From the NCBI RefSeq assembly GCF_014284235.1, contig NZ_JACOGD010000004.1, forward strand, positions 248,001 through 312,000: a stretch of DNA of 64,000 nucleotides. The letters are read 5' to 3'. Below are positions 27,568-37,274 of the stretch, in pieces (the first letter of the stretch is position 1; the number at the start of each line of letters is the position of its first letter). The DNA comes from Cognatundibacterium curvum (GTDB lineage Bacteria > Pseudomonadota > Gammaproteobacteria > Burkholderiales > Burkholderiaceae_D). The notes below the pieces were generated by a model, which had not been told where the DNA came from, searched no databases, and worked only from the letters and a program-made list of their open reading frames with translations. Position numbers and translations under genes: made by a program.

Positions 27568-30176
27568 ACGCGTGAATTAACCCAATCAGCGACACCAGCC
27601 AATGCTGCTGGCAAGCCCGATGGATCGGTACCACCGGCCTGCGCCATGTCAGGACGGCCGCCGCCTTTACCGCCAACTTGCTGGGCCACGAAATTGACCA
27701 GCTCACCCGCTTTCAGACGTGCAGTCGCATCAGCAGTCACGCCCGCAATCAGGCTGACCTTGCCATCGCTGACCGATGCCAGCACGATAGCCGCTGTTTT
27801 GAGCTTGTCCTTGAGCTTATCCATGGTTTCACGCAAGGCCGTCACATCTGCGCCTTCCAGCGTCGCTGCCAGTACGCGGATGCCCTTCACGTCGACTGCC
27901 TGATTCACCAGTTCATCGCCCTGGCTGGATGCCATTTTCGACTTCAGCGTAGCAAGTTCTTTTTCCAGCGCTTTGACATGATCCTGCACCTGCGCGATAC
28001 GCTGGGTCAGCTCTTCCGGTTGAGCTTTCAATGCTGCCGCTGCTTCCAGCACGCGATTGTTCAGGTTCTGCACCAGCGCCAGCGCGACTTCACCTGTAAC
28101 AGCTTCAACGCGACGGATGCCGGCAGCAACGCCACCCTCTGCCACGATCTTGAACAGACCAATATCACCGGTACGGCTGACGTGGGTACCACCGCACAGC
28201 TCACGTGAGGAGCCGATGTCCAGCACGCGCACTTCATCACCGTATTTTTCACCGAACAAGGCCATTGCACCGTGTTTAACAGCATCATCAAAGCCCATCA
28301 ACTGCGCCTGGGTCGCGACGTTCGCCAGGATTTCGCGGTTTACGATCTGTTCAACCTGACGGATTTGCTCAGCCGTCATCGCTGCATTGTGGCTGAAGTC
28401 AAAGCGGGTCTTATCTGCATCCACCAGCGAACCCTTCTGTGCCACATGACTGCCCAACACTTCACGCAGCGCTTTGTGCATCAGATGGGTGGCAGAGTGA
28501 TTACGCATGGTTTGCGCACGCACATCAGCGGCGACTTCTGCTTTCACGGTCTGCACGATAGTCAGCTTGCCAGACTTCAGAACACCATGATGACCGAATA
28601 CTTCAGCCTGGATTTTCTGGGTGTCAGCGACTTCGAATACCGCGCCGTCGCTGCCGACCAGCACGCCGGAATCACCACACTGGCCGCCGGACTCAGCATA
28701 GAAAGGCGTAGTATCAAGTACCGCGATAGCCTGTTGGCCAGCCTGCACTTCATTCACGGCGCTGCCATCCACATACAGAGCGATGATTTTAGCTTCGTGT
28801 TGCAGTTGTTCGTAACCGACAAAGCGGGTTTTCTCGCCGCTATATTCAATCGCAGCTGCCATCTTGAACTTGCCGCCTTCGCGTGCTTTTTTACGCTGCA
28901 ATTCCATCGCAGCATTGAAGCCTGCTTCGTCCAGCGTCACACTGCGTTCACGGCAGATATCGGCCGTCAGATCAAGCGGGAAACCATAAGTGTCATACAA
29001 AGTGAAAGCAGTTTCACCATCGAGGTTTTTGCCATCTTTCGCCAGCGCCGCCTCCAGAATTTTCATACCGTTTTCCAGCGTTTCACCAAAGCGTTCTTCT
29101 TCCTGACGAATCACCTGTGCCACACGTTCAGCAGCCTCGGCCAGCTCAGGATAGGCTCCTCCCATTTCCTGCACCAGATCATTGACCAGTTTAAAGAAGA
29201 AAGGCTGGCTCTGACCCAGCTTGTGTCCATGACGCAGTGCGCGGCGGGTAATACGGCGCAGCACATAGCCACGGCCTTCGTTACCTGGAATGACGCCATC
29301 CACAATCAGGAAACCGGCGCAGCGGATATGATCAGCAATCACGCGCAGGGAATTGTTTTCCAGATCGGTGCAGCCGGTTTCACGTGCGGCGGCTTTGATC
29401 AGGGCCTGGAAGGTATCGATTTCATAGTTGGAATGCACATGCTGCAGCACTGCAGACAAACGCTCCAGACCCATGCCGGTATCCACGCATGGTTTAGGCA
29501 ATGGATGCAGTACGCCGTGTTCATCTTTATTGAACTGCATGAACACCAGGTTCCAGATTTCAATGTAGCGGTCGCCGTCTTCTTCAGCAGATCCCGGAGG
29601 ACCGCCCCAGATATCAGCACCATGGTCGTAGAAAATTTCGGTACATGGGCCACAAGGTCCGGTGTCGGCCATTTGCCAGAAGTTATCGGAAGCGTAGCGT
29701 GCGCCTTTGTTGTCGCCGATACGTATGATGCGCTCGACGGGCACGCCGATTTCATTTTTCCAGATATCGTAGGCTTCGTCGTCTTCCTGATACACGGTCA
29801 CGGTCAGCTTTTCTTTAGGCAGCAGATACACGGTAGTCAGCAATTCCCAGGCATAGTGAATCGCATCTTTTTTGAAGTAATCGCCGAAAGAGAAGTTACC
29901 CAGCATTTCAAAGAAAGTGTGATGACGTGCGGTATAGCCCACGTTTTCCAGATCGTTATGCTTACCACCGGCGCGCACACTGCGCTGTGCCGTGGTGGCG
30001 CGGGTATAGGCGCGCTTGTCCTGACCAAGGAACACGTCTTTAAACTGCACCATACCGGAGTTGGTGAACAGCAGCGTAGGATCATTACCGGGAATCAGGC
30101 TGGAAGAACGCACACGCGTATGGCCTTTAGATTCGAAAAAGCTGAGGAATTTATCGCGGATTTCGGACGAGTTCAT
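27564..30176 (-). CDS. alaS: alanyl-tRNA synthetase
   Basis: AlaS charges tRNA-Ala and edits mischarged Ser and Gly. The product is 870 residues from ATG 30176. The class II catalytic domain starts [20 protein letters not shown] and contains [20 protein letters not shown] and [18 protein letters not shown]. The editing domain has [16 protein letters not shown] and [13 protein letters not shown], the zinc-binding His/Cys set. The C-Ala domain ends with the glycine-rich [18 protein letters not shown]. The open frame extends 60 codons upstream without family similarity. Confidence 0.98.
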   Translation of the reverse strand: MNSSEIRDKFLSFFESKGHTRVRSSSLIPGNDPTLLFTNSGMVQFKDVFLGQDKRAYTRATTAQRSVRAGGKHNDLENVGYTARHHTFFEMLGNFSFGDYFKKDAIHYAWELLTTVYLLPKEKLTVTVYQEDDEAYDIWKNEIGVPVERIIRIGDNKGARYASDNFWQMADTGPCGPCTEIFYDHGADIWGGPPGSAEEDGDRYIEIWNLVFMQFNKDEHGVLHPLPKPCVDTGMGLERLSAVLQHVHSNYEIDTFQALIKAAARETGCTDLENNSLRVIADHIRCAGFLIVDGVIPGNEGRGYVLRRITRRALRHGHKLGQSQPFFFKLVNDLVQEMGGAYPELAEAAERVAQVIRQEEERFGETLENGMKILEAALAKDGKNLDGETAFTLYDTYGFPLDLTADICRERSVTLDEAGFNAAMELQRKKAREGGKFKMAAAIEYSGEKTRFVGYEQLQHEAKIIALYVDGSAVNEVQAGQQAIAVLDTTPFYAESGGQCGDSGVLVGSDGAVFEVADTQKIQAEVFGHHGVLKSGKLTIVQTVKAEVAADVRAQTMRNHSATHLMHKALREVLGSHVAQKGSLVDADKTRFDFSHNAAMTAEQIRQVEQIVNREILANVATQAQLMGFDDAVKHGAMALFGEKYGDEVRVLDIGSSRELCGGTHVSRTGDIGLFKIVAEGGVAAGIRRVEAVTGEVALALVQNLNNRVLEAAAALKAQPEELTQRIAQVQDHVKALEKELATLKSKMASSQGDELVNQAVDVKGIRVLAATLEGADVTALRETMDKLKDKLKTAAIVLASVSDGKVSLIAGVTADATARLKAGELVNFVAQQVGGKGGGRPDMAQAGGTDPSGLPAALAGVADWVNSRV

Positions 30177-30391
30177 AGATAGTGAGAATTTTGCTGAAAA
30201 TGAAGTTAACGTCTGATTATACGGTATAAATTCTGGACTCCGGCACCCCAAACCTGCCCGAATCCAAAAGCTGCTCAAATTAGCAACATCATCCCCCGCC
30301 CGCTTCGCTGTCCCGCTTATAGTCAGCTGCGCAGCCCGCCCACAGCCAGACTGCATCTCAGTCTAAAGTGGCTATAGAAGAAAACAAAAAC

Positions 30392-30420
30392 AGAAAAACC
30401 AGCACTAAGCCGGTTTTTCT
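30392..30420. terminator. rho-independent terminator after small secreted protein gene
   Basis: The arms AGAAAAACC and GGTTTTTCT have an 11-nt loop and flanking A- and T-rich ends. It is 34 nt beyond the stop of the minus-strand gene at 30454. Confidence 0.65.
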
Positions 30421-30453
30421 TTGAGATGTCTGGCGGGTCAGCGTATCAGCGTA

Positions 30454-30780
30454 TCAAGGCGTTACCTTGCGTGCATTGTGCTTTTTCTGTTCTATGCGAC
30501 GGCTGGCAACATCTTCTTCATGCCTGAGTTTGGCGCGCTCCTGCTTAGTCACCACACCATCAGCTTTCGCTGCCTGCTTGTCGGCTTCGATTTTCGCTTC
30601 ACGTTTTTCCAGATTCGCACTTTCTTTGGCTGTCAGCTCGCCGCTGCTGACGCCCTGTGCAATGCGTTTTTCCTGACGCACCTGACGCTGATCGATTTTC
30701 GGGGTATTGGTGTTTTGTGCAAAAGCCGGTGCGGCAAACAGGCTAATAAGGGCCAGCATGGCAAATGGATGAGCTTTCAT
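30454..30780 (-). CDS. small secreted charged helical protein, unknown
   Basis: The product is 108 residues. A signal peptide (MKAHPFAMLALISLFAAPAFA) is followed by a mature chain of about 87 residues made almost entirely of charged, helix-forming sequence rich in Lys, Glu, Arg and Ala. It has two related halves: QEKRIAQGVSSGELTAKESA and KIEADKQAAKADGVVTKQER. The repeated pattern suggests two helical hairpins. Similar small periplasmic proteins occur in Burkholderiales without known function. A strong AGGAGT ribosome site precedes the ATG. Confidence 0.8.
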   Translation of the reverse strand: MKAHPFAMLALISLFAAPAFAQNTNTPKIDQRQVRQEKRIAQGVSSGELTAKESANLEKREAKIEADKQAAKADGVVTKQERAKLRHEEDVASRRIEQKKHNARKVTP

Positions 30781-31038
30781 TGTGACTCCTGTTTTGGTCG
30801 GTAGAGATAAGGCTCAACAAGGTATTGAGCAGCGGTCTGAGAACGCAGCGTGATGACTGGCGCACTGATATTCTTAGCTGTATAACGGGCTGGCGAACTC
30901 CGCGCTGACACGGTTTTGTATGCGCATGTAACGGGGAGTAGCAGACTCTGCACACTGTATCAGGATGAAAAATACCAGTCGCGGACAACCCGCATCATGC
31001 TATGAAAAATCACGCAGCCAGTTTAGCGCAGGCTGCGG

Positions 31039-31785
31039 TTAGAAATCAGCTGGAATACGGTCCGGATAATCGGTACAAAACGCATCCACACCCCAGCGCA
31101 GCAATTCGTGTGCACGTTCAGGCTCATTGACGGTGTAGCAGAACAGGCCGTAGCCCGCATTTTTCACCTGCGCCGCCCATTCCTGACTCAGGTGTTTGTG
31201 GTTCACATGCAGCGCAACTGCGCTTAGCTCCTGCAGCATGGATTTCCAATCGGGATGCGGGCTATCCAGCAGCAAGGCGCGCGGAATTTGCGGTGCTGCG
31301 GTTTTGGCAGCACGCAATGCAGTCATTGAAAATGATGAGAGCAAGGGCAGCCGTGCAGGATCGCTGCTCACCACATCTGCAAAGCAAGCTGCGCTCAGCG
31401 CGGCCACAATGCGTCCGGTCACTTCTTCATGGCCAGGACTGGGTTTGATCTCGACGTTCATCCAGATCTGCTGTTCGCGGCAAAAATGGATGACTTGCTC
31501 ATAGCTGGGTACTGGCTCGCCTTGGAAGCGTGCATCCAGCCAGCTACCCGCGTCCATAGTCAGTAAATCTGCCGCATCCGTCCCGGCAACCAGTCCACTT
31601 CCCGCCACAGTGCGCCCAAATTCGGGATCATGCATCAGCACAGGGACGCTATCCTTTGATAACATCACATCAAACTCGACCGCATGAAAACCCAGTGCCA
31701 GACCGCAACGCAAGGCGGCCAGGGTATTTTCCGGCGCCAACTTACCTGCACCGCGATGCGCTAACACTTTAGGATAAGGCCACAT
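31039..31785 (-). CDS. ugpQ: glycerophosphodiester phosphodiesterase
   Basis: The enzyme hydrolyses glycerophosphodiesters to glycerol-3-phosphate and an alcohol. The product is 248 residues of a TIM-barrel fold. Catalytic motifs are VLAHRGAGKLAPENTLAAL, HAVEFDVMLSKDSVPVLMHD and MNVEIKPSPGHE. There is no signal peptide, so it is cytoplasmic as in UgpQ. No ugp transporter genes are next to it. A GGAAAG ribosome site precedes the ATG. Confidence 0.93.
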   Translation of the reverse strand: MWPYPKVLAHRGAGKLAPENTLAALRCGLALGFHAVEFDVMLSKDSVPVLMHDPEFGRTVAGSGLVAGTDAADLLTMDAGSWLDARFQGEPVPSYEQVIHFCREQQIWMNVEIKPSPGHEEVTGRIVAALSAACFADVVSSDPARLPLLSSFSMTALRAAKTAAPQIPRALLLDSPHPDWKSMLQELSAVALHVNHKHLSQEWAAQVKNAGYGLFCYTVNEPERAHELLRWGVDAFCTDYPDRIPADF

Positions 31786-31993
31786 GGTATTTTCTTTCCT
31801 TCATCTGTAGCAATATGGGGGATAAGCACGTTTGCATGAAACAAAGCAGATCACGCTGATCAAGCTGACCACAGTATATAAACAGGTCTGAACTGTGAGA
31901 ACCGTCAATCCAGCGCAGCCATCGCGTCGCAGCGACAGTTTTACAGCAGTCCCAATACAATAACGAAAATAATTCATAACAGGATAAACCAGG

Positions 31994-33244
31994 ATGAGTA
32001 CGGAGACAGCAACAACATCAACAAAAACAGCATTAGGACATTTACGCGTACTCGATCTGACCCGTGTTTTGGCGGGTCCATGGTGCGCCCAGAATCTGGC
32101 CGATTTAGGGGCGGAAGTGATTAAAGTCGAGCGCCCCGGCGCGGGCGATGATACCCGTAGCTGGGGACCACCTTATCTGCGCGATGAGGATGGAGCAAAC
32201 ACTTCAGAAGCTGCTTACTATCTGACCGCCAATCGCGGCAAGCTCGCCATCACAGTCGATATCGCAACGGCGGAAGGTCAGCAAATTATCCGTGAGCTGG
32301 CAGCACAATCTGATGTGGTACTGGAAAATTATAAGGTCGGTCAGCTTGCCAAATACGGATTGGATTACGCCTCACTGAAACAGATCAAACCCGATCTGAT
32401 CTATTGTTCCATCACGGGTTTTGGTCAGGAAGGCCCGTATGCGGCGCGTGCTGGTTATGACTTCATTGTGCAGGGCATGGGCGGTTTCATGTCGCTGACC
32501 GGCGAGCGCGATGATCTGCCCGGTGGCGGACCACAAAAAGCCGGTGTTGCGATTGCTGATCTGATGACGGGCATGTATGCCACCATTGCGGTAATGGCAG
32601 CACTCAGTCACCGCGACCGGACTGGCGAAGGCCAGTATATCGACATGGCCTTGCTCGATGTCCAGGTGGCGATGCTGGCGAATATGAATATGAATTACCT
32701 GACCACTGGCGTCGCGCCTCAGCGCTGGGGTAATGCGCATGCCAATATTGTGCCCTACCAAACCTTCGCCACTTCAGATGGACACATCATCGTCGCTGCA
32801 GGCAATGACAGCCAGTATAAAAAATTTGTGCAAATCGGCGGTCGTCCCGAACTCGCTGACGATGCGCGCTTCAGCAGCAATCCGGCGCGGGTACAACATC
32901 GTGAGCAACTGATACCGCTGCTGGCGGAGATGGTCAGGCTGAAATCCAAGCAGGAATGGATTACGTTGCTGGAACAGGCTGGCGTCCCCTGCGGTCCGAT
33001 CAACCGCCTCAATGAAGTGTTTGATGATCCTCAGGTCAAGGCGCGCCAGATGCAGATCAGCCTGCCCCACCCCAGTGCTGGCAGCGCACCACTGGTCGCC
33101 AGTCCGATCAAGCTGTCCGCCACACCGGTCAGCTATCGCAACGCGCCACCGCTGCTGGGGCAGCATACTGAGCAGATTTTGAGCGATCTGCTGCACTATG
33201 ACGCAGAGCGCATCGCTGAACTGCGTGCACGCAAAGTCGTCTGA
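31994..33244 (+). CDS. CaiB/BaiF family CoA-transferase
   Basis: The product is a 416-residue class III CoA-transferase (formyl-CoA:oxalate or succinyl-CoA-type). N-terminal motifs are RVLDLTRVLAGPWCAQNLAD and IKVERPGAGDDTRSWGPP. The expected catalytic Asp is that of KAGVAIADLMTGMYA. C-terminal motifs such as PCGPINRLNEVFDDPQVKAR are also in place. It moves CoA between short acyl groups. The acyl partner is not shown by the context. It stands alone, divergent from ugpQ. Confidence 0.92.
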   Translation: MSTETATTSTKTALGHLRVLDLTRVLAGPWCAQNLADLGAEVIKVERPGAGDDTRSWGPPYLRDEDGANTSEAAYYLTANRGKLAITVDIATAEGQQIIRELAAQSDVVLENYKVGQLAKYGLDYASLKQIKPDLIYCSITGFGQEGPYAARAGYDFIVQGMGGFMSLTGERDDLPGGGPQKAGVAIADLMTGMYATIAVMAALSHRDRTGEGQYIDMALLDVQVAMLANMNMNYLTTGVAPQRWGNAHANIVPYQTFATSDGHIIVAAGNDSQYKKFVQIGGRPELADDARFSSNPARVQHREQLIPLLAEMVRLKSKQEWITLLEQAGVPCGPINRLNEVFDDPQVKARQMQISLPHPSAGSAPLVASPIKLSATPVSYRNAPPLLGQHTEQILSDLLHYDAERIAELRARKVV

Positions 33245-33414
33245 CAGGAATGCAATCCGGCGCAGCGCATTGAAATTGGAAATGCAGTTTGCGCCATCGC
33301 CTGATTGCTTCGCGAACGCCTGCTGCCTTTGGTCGCAAGTCCATGGCACAGGCAAGGGCGAGTACCTACACTACGCTGCTATCCATCGCAGCTCACTTTG
33401 AACCGGCGCAGACT

Positions 33415-34560
33415 ATGACCACCCCCGACACACCAAACACCACTTACTGGCAGCAGGTAGGCACTGCGGTTTCAGGTGCATCTGCAAGAAAAATCCTGTC
33501 CGAATTACCCTACATCCTGGCCATCAATGTCATCTGTACCGTGCTGGTGACGTATGTGATGCGACATAACAGCAGCCTGTTGGAAAACTGGGTGTTCTCT
33601 AACTGCATAGGATTTTGCTGCTATGTGCTGATACGCGCCGCCAGAATTCTGATCTGGCCGAATCAAAATCCGCGATCCCTGGCGTTTTATCTGACCTGCA
33701 TCCTGCTCGCGCCGCTTGGTTTCTTTTGCGGTACGCTGCTGGCGGCTTACCTGTATGGCTATCCGGTGCAGAATGTACTCGCCATGCAATGGCGTTATGT
33801 ACAAGGCTTTGTCATACTGAGCGGCATCGTGAGCACCGTGGCCGCCTGGTCGCTGTGGAACCGGATCAGGATTACCGAACTGACCGCCGCCGCCGAAGCC
33901 GAGAAAGCGCGTTTTGCTGCGATAGAACGACAAGCGGTGCAAGCGCAATTGCAGGTGCTGCAAGCCCAGATTGAACCGCATATGCTGTTCAATACCCTGG
34001 CCAATCTGCAGGGACTGATCGCCATCGATCCTGAACGTGCCCAGCACATGCTGGCCCAATTGATCACCTATCTGCGCGCCACACTGAGTGCCTCACGCGC
34101 AGAAAGCACCACCTTGCAAAACGAATTCAGCCTGTTGCGCGCCTATCTGGACTTGCTGGCGATCCGTATGGGAAAACGATTGCAGTATCAGCTGGATTTA
34201 CCCGAAGAACTGACACAGTTGTCCATCCCGCCCATGCTGCTGCAACCGCTGGCGGAAAATGCGATCAAACATGGACTGGAACCCAAGCTCGAAGGCGGCA
34301 GCCTGCACATCAGCGCAGTGCGGCATGCAGACAAACTGGAATTGCGGGTTGCCGATACCGGTCTGGGACTGGCATTTGACTATGTAGAACGCAGCACCAA
34401 CACGGCCGATGGTCACGGACTCGGCAACATCAATATCCGTGAACGCTTGCAGGCCATTTTCGGCCCGCAAGCCGCATTCCGCTTAGGTCCGAACACACCG
34501 GAAGGTACTTTAGCTGTCATCACTCTCCCCTTACCTACTCAAGCACAAGCATCACTATGA
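33415..34560 (+). CDS. LytS/YpdA-type sensor histidine kinase
   Basis: The product is 381 residues from ATG 33415. Four hydrophobic segments in the first 150 residues form a membrane domain without a large external loop. The kinase part belongs to the His_kinase (LytS/AlgZ) family. H189 in QAQIEPHMLFNTLANLQ is the phospho-acceptor, with Met in place of the usual Phe after PH. The N-box is PLAENAIKHGLEP and the G-box is VADTGLGL plus GHGLGNINIRERLQAIFG. Its stop overlaps the start of a LytTR response regulator by 4 nt, so they form a two-component pair. The frame extends 42 codons upstream without support. Confidence 0.92.
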   Translation: MTTPDTPNTTYWQQVGTAVSGASARKILSELPYILAINVICTVLVTYVMRHNSSLLENWVFSNCIGFCCYVLIRAARILIWPNQNPRSLAFYLTCILLAPLGFFCGTLLAAYLYGYPVQNVLAMQWRYVQGFVILSGIVSTVAAWSLWNRIRITELTAAAEAEKARFAAIERQAVQAQLQVLQAQIEPHMLFNTLANLQGLIAIDPERAQHMLAQLITYLRATLSASRAESTTLQNEFSLLRAYLDLLAIRMGKRLQYQLDLPEELTQLSIPPMLLQPLAENAIKHGLEPKLEGGSLHISAVRHADKLELRVADTGLGLAFDYVERSTNTADGHGLGNINIRERLQAIFGPQAAFRLGPNTPEGTLAVITLPLPTQAQASL

Positions 34561-35429
34561 GCCAGCCAATACGTGCCATCATCGCCGAAGATGAACCGAT
34601 ACTCGCCCTGACACTGCAGCGTATGCTGAATAAACTGTGGCCGGAACTTGAGATTTGCCACCTTGCAGAAAACGGAGTGCAAGCGGTACAACTGGCCTTG
34701 GAAACGCAGCCGGATATCCTGTTCCTCGATATTAAAATGCCGGGTAAAACCGGGCTGGATGTAGCACAGGAGCTGGCTGAAGAATGGCCGGAGCAGCACG
34801 CCTTTCCGCTGATCGTGTATGTGACTGCCTATGATGAATACGCGGTGCAGGCATTTGAGCATTCTGCTTCAGACTATGTATTAAAACCGGTCAGCGAAGA
34901 ACGTCTGCAAAAAACCATACAAAGGCTGCAGGCGCGCTTACAAAGCAAAACCACTAACAATGCCGGTGACGAGCTGGAACGGGTATTGGGCCAGTTACGC
35001 AATCTGCTGCCTGCACAGCAAAGCGCAGGGCTGACTACGCACGCGCTTCCCGCAAACAAAGCTGCCAGCAGCGCAGAGACCGGTAGCAACACGGGCAGCG
35101 CTTACAAATTGCACGTGATACGGGCCGCGGTCGGTAACAATGTCCGTATGATAGCGATAGAAGATGTGCTGTATTTCGAAGCGACCGACAAATACATCAA
35201 TGTCGTGACGCGCGAGCATTCTTCGCTGATACGCAGCAGTCTGCGCGAATTGCTGCCGCAGCTGGACAGCAGCCTGTTCTGGCAAATCCATCGCAGTACC
35301 GTGGTCAATATCCGTCAGGTCAGTCTGGCGCAGCGGGATGAGGCAGGCAAAGTCACGCTAAAGCTGCGTGACAGCGATGATAAACTCAGCGTCAGCCGCG
35401 TCTATGCGCATCTGTTCCGCCAGATGTGA
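34557..35429 (+). CDS. LytTR-family response regulator
   Basis: The product is 290 residues. The receiver domain has the acidic pair ED (11-12), phospho-acceptor D58 in LFLDIKMPG, Thr in YVTAYDEY and Lys in DYVLKPVSEE. A linker of about 60 residues leads to a LytTR DNA-binding domain (about 185-288: MIAIEDVLYFEATDKYINVV and FWQIHRSTVVNI). It is similar in layout to AlgR. It overlaps the kinase gene by 4 nt and its end overlaps a possible GTG start of the ElaA-like gene. Targets are unknown. Confidence 0.94.
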   Translation: MSQPIRAIIAEDEPILALTLQRMLNKLWPELEICHLAENGVQAVQLALETQPDILFLDIKMPGKTGLDVAQELAEEWPEQHAFPLIVYVTAYDEYAVQAFEHSASDYVLKPVSEERLQKTIQRLQARLQSKTTNNAGDELERVLGQLRNLLPAQQSAGLTTHALPANKAASSAETGSNTGSAYKLHVIRAAVGNNVRMIAIEDVLYFEATDKYINVVTREHSSLIRSSLRELLPQLDSSLFWQIHRSTVVNIRQVSLAQRDEAGKVTLKLRDSDDKLSVSRVYAHLFRQM

Positions 35430-35467
35430 AGCAGTACGCCCCTACTACCCAGGACACCGAATATCGT

Positions 35468-35962
35468 ATGAGCGAGCAATCCCAATCAAAACAGCAATGT
35501 GAAAATTTACACTGGCAATGCCTGCCATTTGATCAACTCAGCGTACATCAGTTGTATCAGATTTACGCAGCGCGGAATGCGGTGTTTGTGGTGGAACAGA
35601 ATTGTGTATATCAGGACATTGATCATAAAGACCCGCTGTCACATCATCTGATGGCCTGGGACAGCCAGCAACAACTTGCTGCCTATCTGCGCATCGTGCC
35701 GCCCGGCCTCAGTTTTGCAGAAGCCTCGCTGGGCCGTGTGCTCAGCAGCGCCAGCTGGCGCGGCAGTGGCGTAGGGCGGGAACTGCTCATGCGCGGCATC
35801 ACTGCACTGCGTGAGATCTATCCGCAAGCCGCCATCCGCATCGGCGCGCAGGCGTATCTGGAAAAATTTTATGGCAGTTTTGGTTTCGTCCAGGTGTCGG
35901 AACTGTATCTGGAGGACGATATACCGCATATCGACATGCTGCTCAGCAGCGGCCGCAACTGA
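35468..35962 (+). CDS. ElaA-family GNAT acetyltransferase
   Basis: The product is 164 residues. It matches the ElaA group by LYQIYAARNAVFVVEQNCVY followed by QDIDHKD, and by RIGAQAYLEKFYGSFGFVQV near the end. Acetyl-CoA binding is seen in ASWRGSGVGRELLMRG. The acceptor is not known. A GTG at 35426 would overlap the response regulator stop (GTGA) and add 14 residues, but family similarity starts after the ATG at 35468. In either case it is the third gene of the kinase-regulator operon. Confidence 0.88.
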   Translation: MSEQSQSKQQCENLHWQCLPFDQLSVHQLYQIYAARNAVFVVEQNCVYQDIDHKDPLSHHLMAWDSQQQLAAYLRIVPPGLSFAEASLGRVLSSASWRGSGVGRELLMRGITALREIYPQAAIRIGAQAYLEKFYGSFGFVQVSELYLEDDIPHIDMLLSSGRN

Positions 35963-35988
35963 TACTTCAGTCTGCGCAGCCAGGATAG

Positions 35989-36005
35989 CCCTGCCAGCAG
36001 CAGGG
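35989..36005 (+). terminator. possible weak terminator hairpin
   Basis: A CCCTGC/GCAGGG stem with a 5-nt loop is followed by only a short T-run. It is 27 nt after the ElaA-like gene. Confidence 0.4.
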
Positions 36006-36088
36006 ATTTCAACTATAATGCTGCTAAATCAAAGACTTAGTCAGTATGACTGAGTCATCCTTCATTTAGTCTCCGATATCACCTAATT

Positions 36089-36973
36089 ATGCCTGTTGCC
36101 ACCCTGTCCCCAGAGACGCCTTACGTCAATATCTCTGCTTACAAATTTATCACTTTCGATGACACTGCCGAAAAGCGTCAGGAATTTATCGATAAATGTA
36201 ATGAACTGAACCTGAAAGGCACCGTCTTGCTGACGCCGGAAGGGATCAATATGTTCCTGGCTGGTTTGCGTCATGAAATCGATGCCTATATGGACTGGCT
36301 GCACGCAGACCCACGTTTCGCCGATGTGGTCGCCAAAGAGAGTTTTTCCGATCGTCAGCCTTTCACTAAATTGCTGGTCAAGCTGAAAGCAGAAATCATC
36401 ACCATGCGTATGCCGCTGATCAAGCCGGAAGAAGGCCGCGCACCATCGGTCGATGCGAAAACCCTCAAACGCTGGCTGGATCAGGGCCATGACGATAATG
36501 GCAAACCAGTTGTGATGGTTGATACCCGCAATGATTTTGAAGTCGATGTGGGCAGCTTCGATAACACCATCGACTACCGCATCACCAAGTTCACCGAATT
36601 CCCGCAAGTCATAGAAGAGCACCGCGATGAACTGAACGACAAAACTGTTGTGACCTTTTGCACCGGCGGTATCCGCTGCGAGAAGGCGGCAATCCATATG
36701 CAAAATGTGGGCTACAACAGCGTGTACCAGCTCGAAGGTGGCATCCTGAAATACTTTGAAGAAGTCGGCGGTGCGCATTACCACGGTGACTGCTTCGTAT
36801 TCGATTACCGCACAGCGCTCAATCCTCAGCTGGAAGCGACCGACACCAAACAATGCTTCGCCTGCCGTGCCGTGGTCACACCACGTGAGCAATTATCACC
36901 TTGGTATATCGCTGGGGTGTCTTGCCCGCATTGCCAAAAAGCGCGCCACGAAAACGCCCCGGCTCAGGTCTGA
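36089..36973 (+). CDS. trhO: tRNA uridine(34) hydroxylase, rhodanese family
   Basis: TrhO (YceA) hydroxylates U34 of certain tRNAs in an oxygen-dependent first step to 5-methoxyuridine and related bases. The product is 294 residues. It has an N-terminal acylphosphatase-like domain ([24 protein letters not shown]), a rhodanese domain with the active loop [10 protein letters not shown] (C191), and a C-terminal cysteine set ([14 protein letters not shown]) likely to bind zinc. Full length for the family. It stands alone and has a terminator downstream. Confidence 0.94.
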   Translation: MPVATLSPETPYVNISAYKFITFDDTAEKRQEFIDKCNELNLKGTVLLTPEGINMFLAGLRHEIDAYMDWLHADPRFADVVAKESFSDRQPFTKLLVKLKAEIITMRMPLIKPEEGRAPSVDAKTLKRWLDQGHDDNGKPVVMVDTRNDFEVDVGSFDNTIDYRITKFTEFPQVIEEHRDELNDKTVVTFCTGGIRCEKAAIHMQNVGYNSVYQLEGGILKYFEEVGGAHYHGDCFVFDYRTALNPQLEATDTKQCFACRAVVTPREQLSPWYIAGVSCPHCQKARHENAPAQV

Positions 36974-37029
36974 AAACCAGGCTCAGCGCTCAGCTGCTGA
37001 TACCACTGAAGACGCTGACCTGAAGTACG

Positions 37030-37064
37030 AAACGCATGCCTGCAAACGCGGACATGCGTTTTTT
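37030..37064 (+). terminator. rho-independent terminator after trhO
   Basis: The arms AAACGCATGCC and GGACATGCGTTT are followed by a T-run, with one bulged A and a loop of about 10 nt. It lies 56 nt beyond the trhO stop. Confidence 0.78.
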
Positions 37065-37274
37065 GCTTTGACGCTGACTTCCGAACAGCAATCAGCTGCA
37101 CCGTAGTCTGCTCAGAAGTTGGTGTAAAAAAGTAAGCAAATCGGGAACTTAATGCAGACACAAGGTGTCTGCTGATGGTGATTGATAGCCTTCCTTTTTT
37201 TCTGGCCACATTCCTGCTGAATTCCTGTTGCCCTTTTTATCGCAGCAGACAAGCGCTCAACTCTATTCCTTGCT

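Noticed and set aside
28272..30182. 636-codon open frame opposite alaS
   Set aside because: Antisense shadow of alaS, with no ribosome site and no recognisable domain.
36083..36892. 269-codon minus-strand frame opposite trhO
   Set aside because: TrhO is a well-conserved protein on the plus strand; the antisense frame has no motif.
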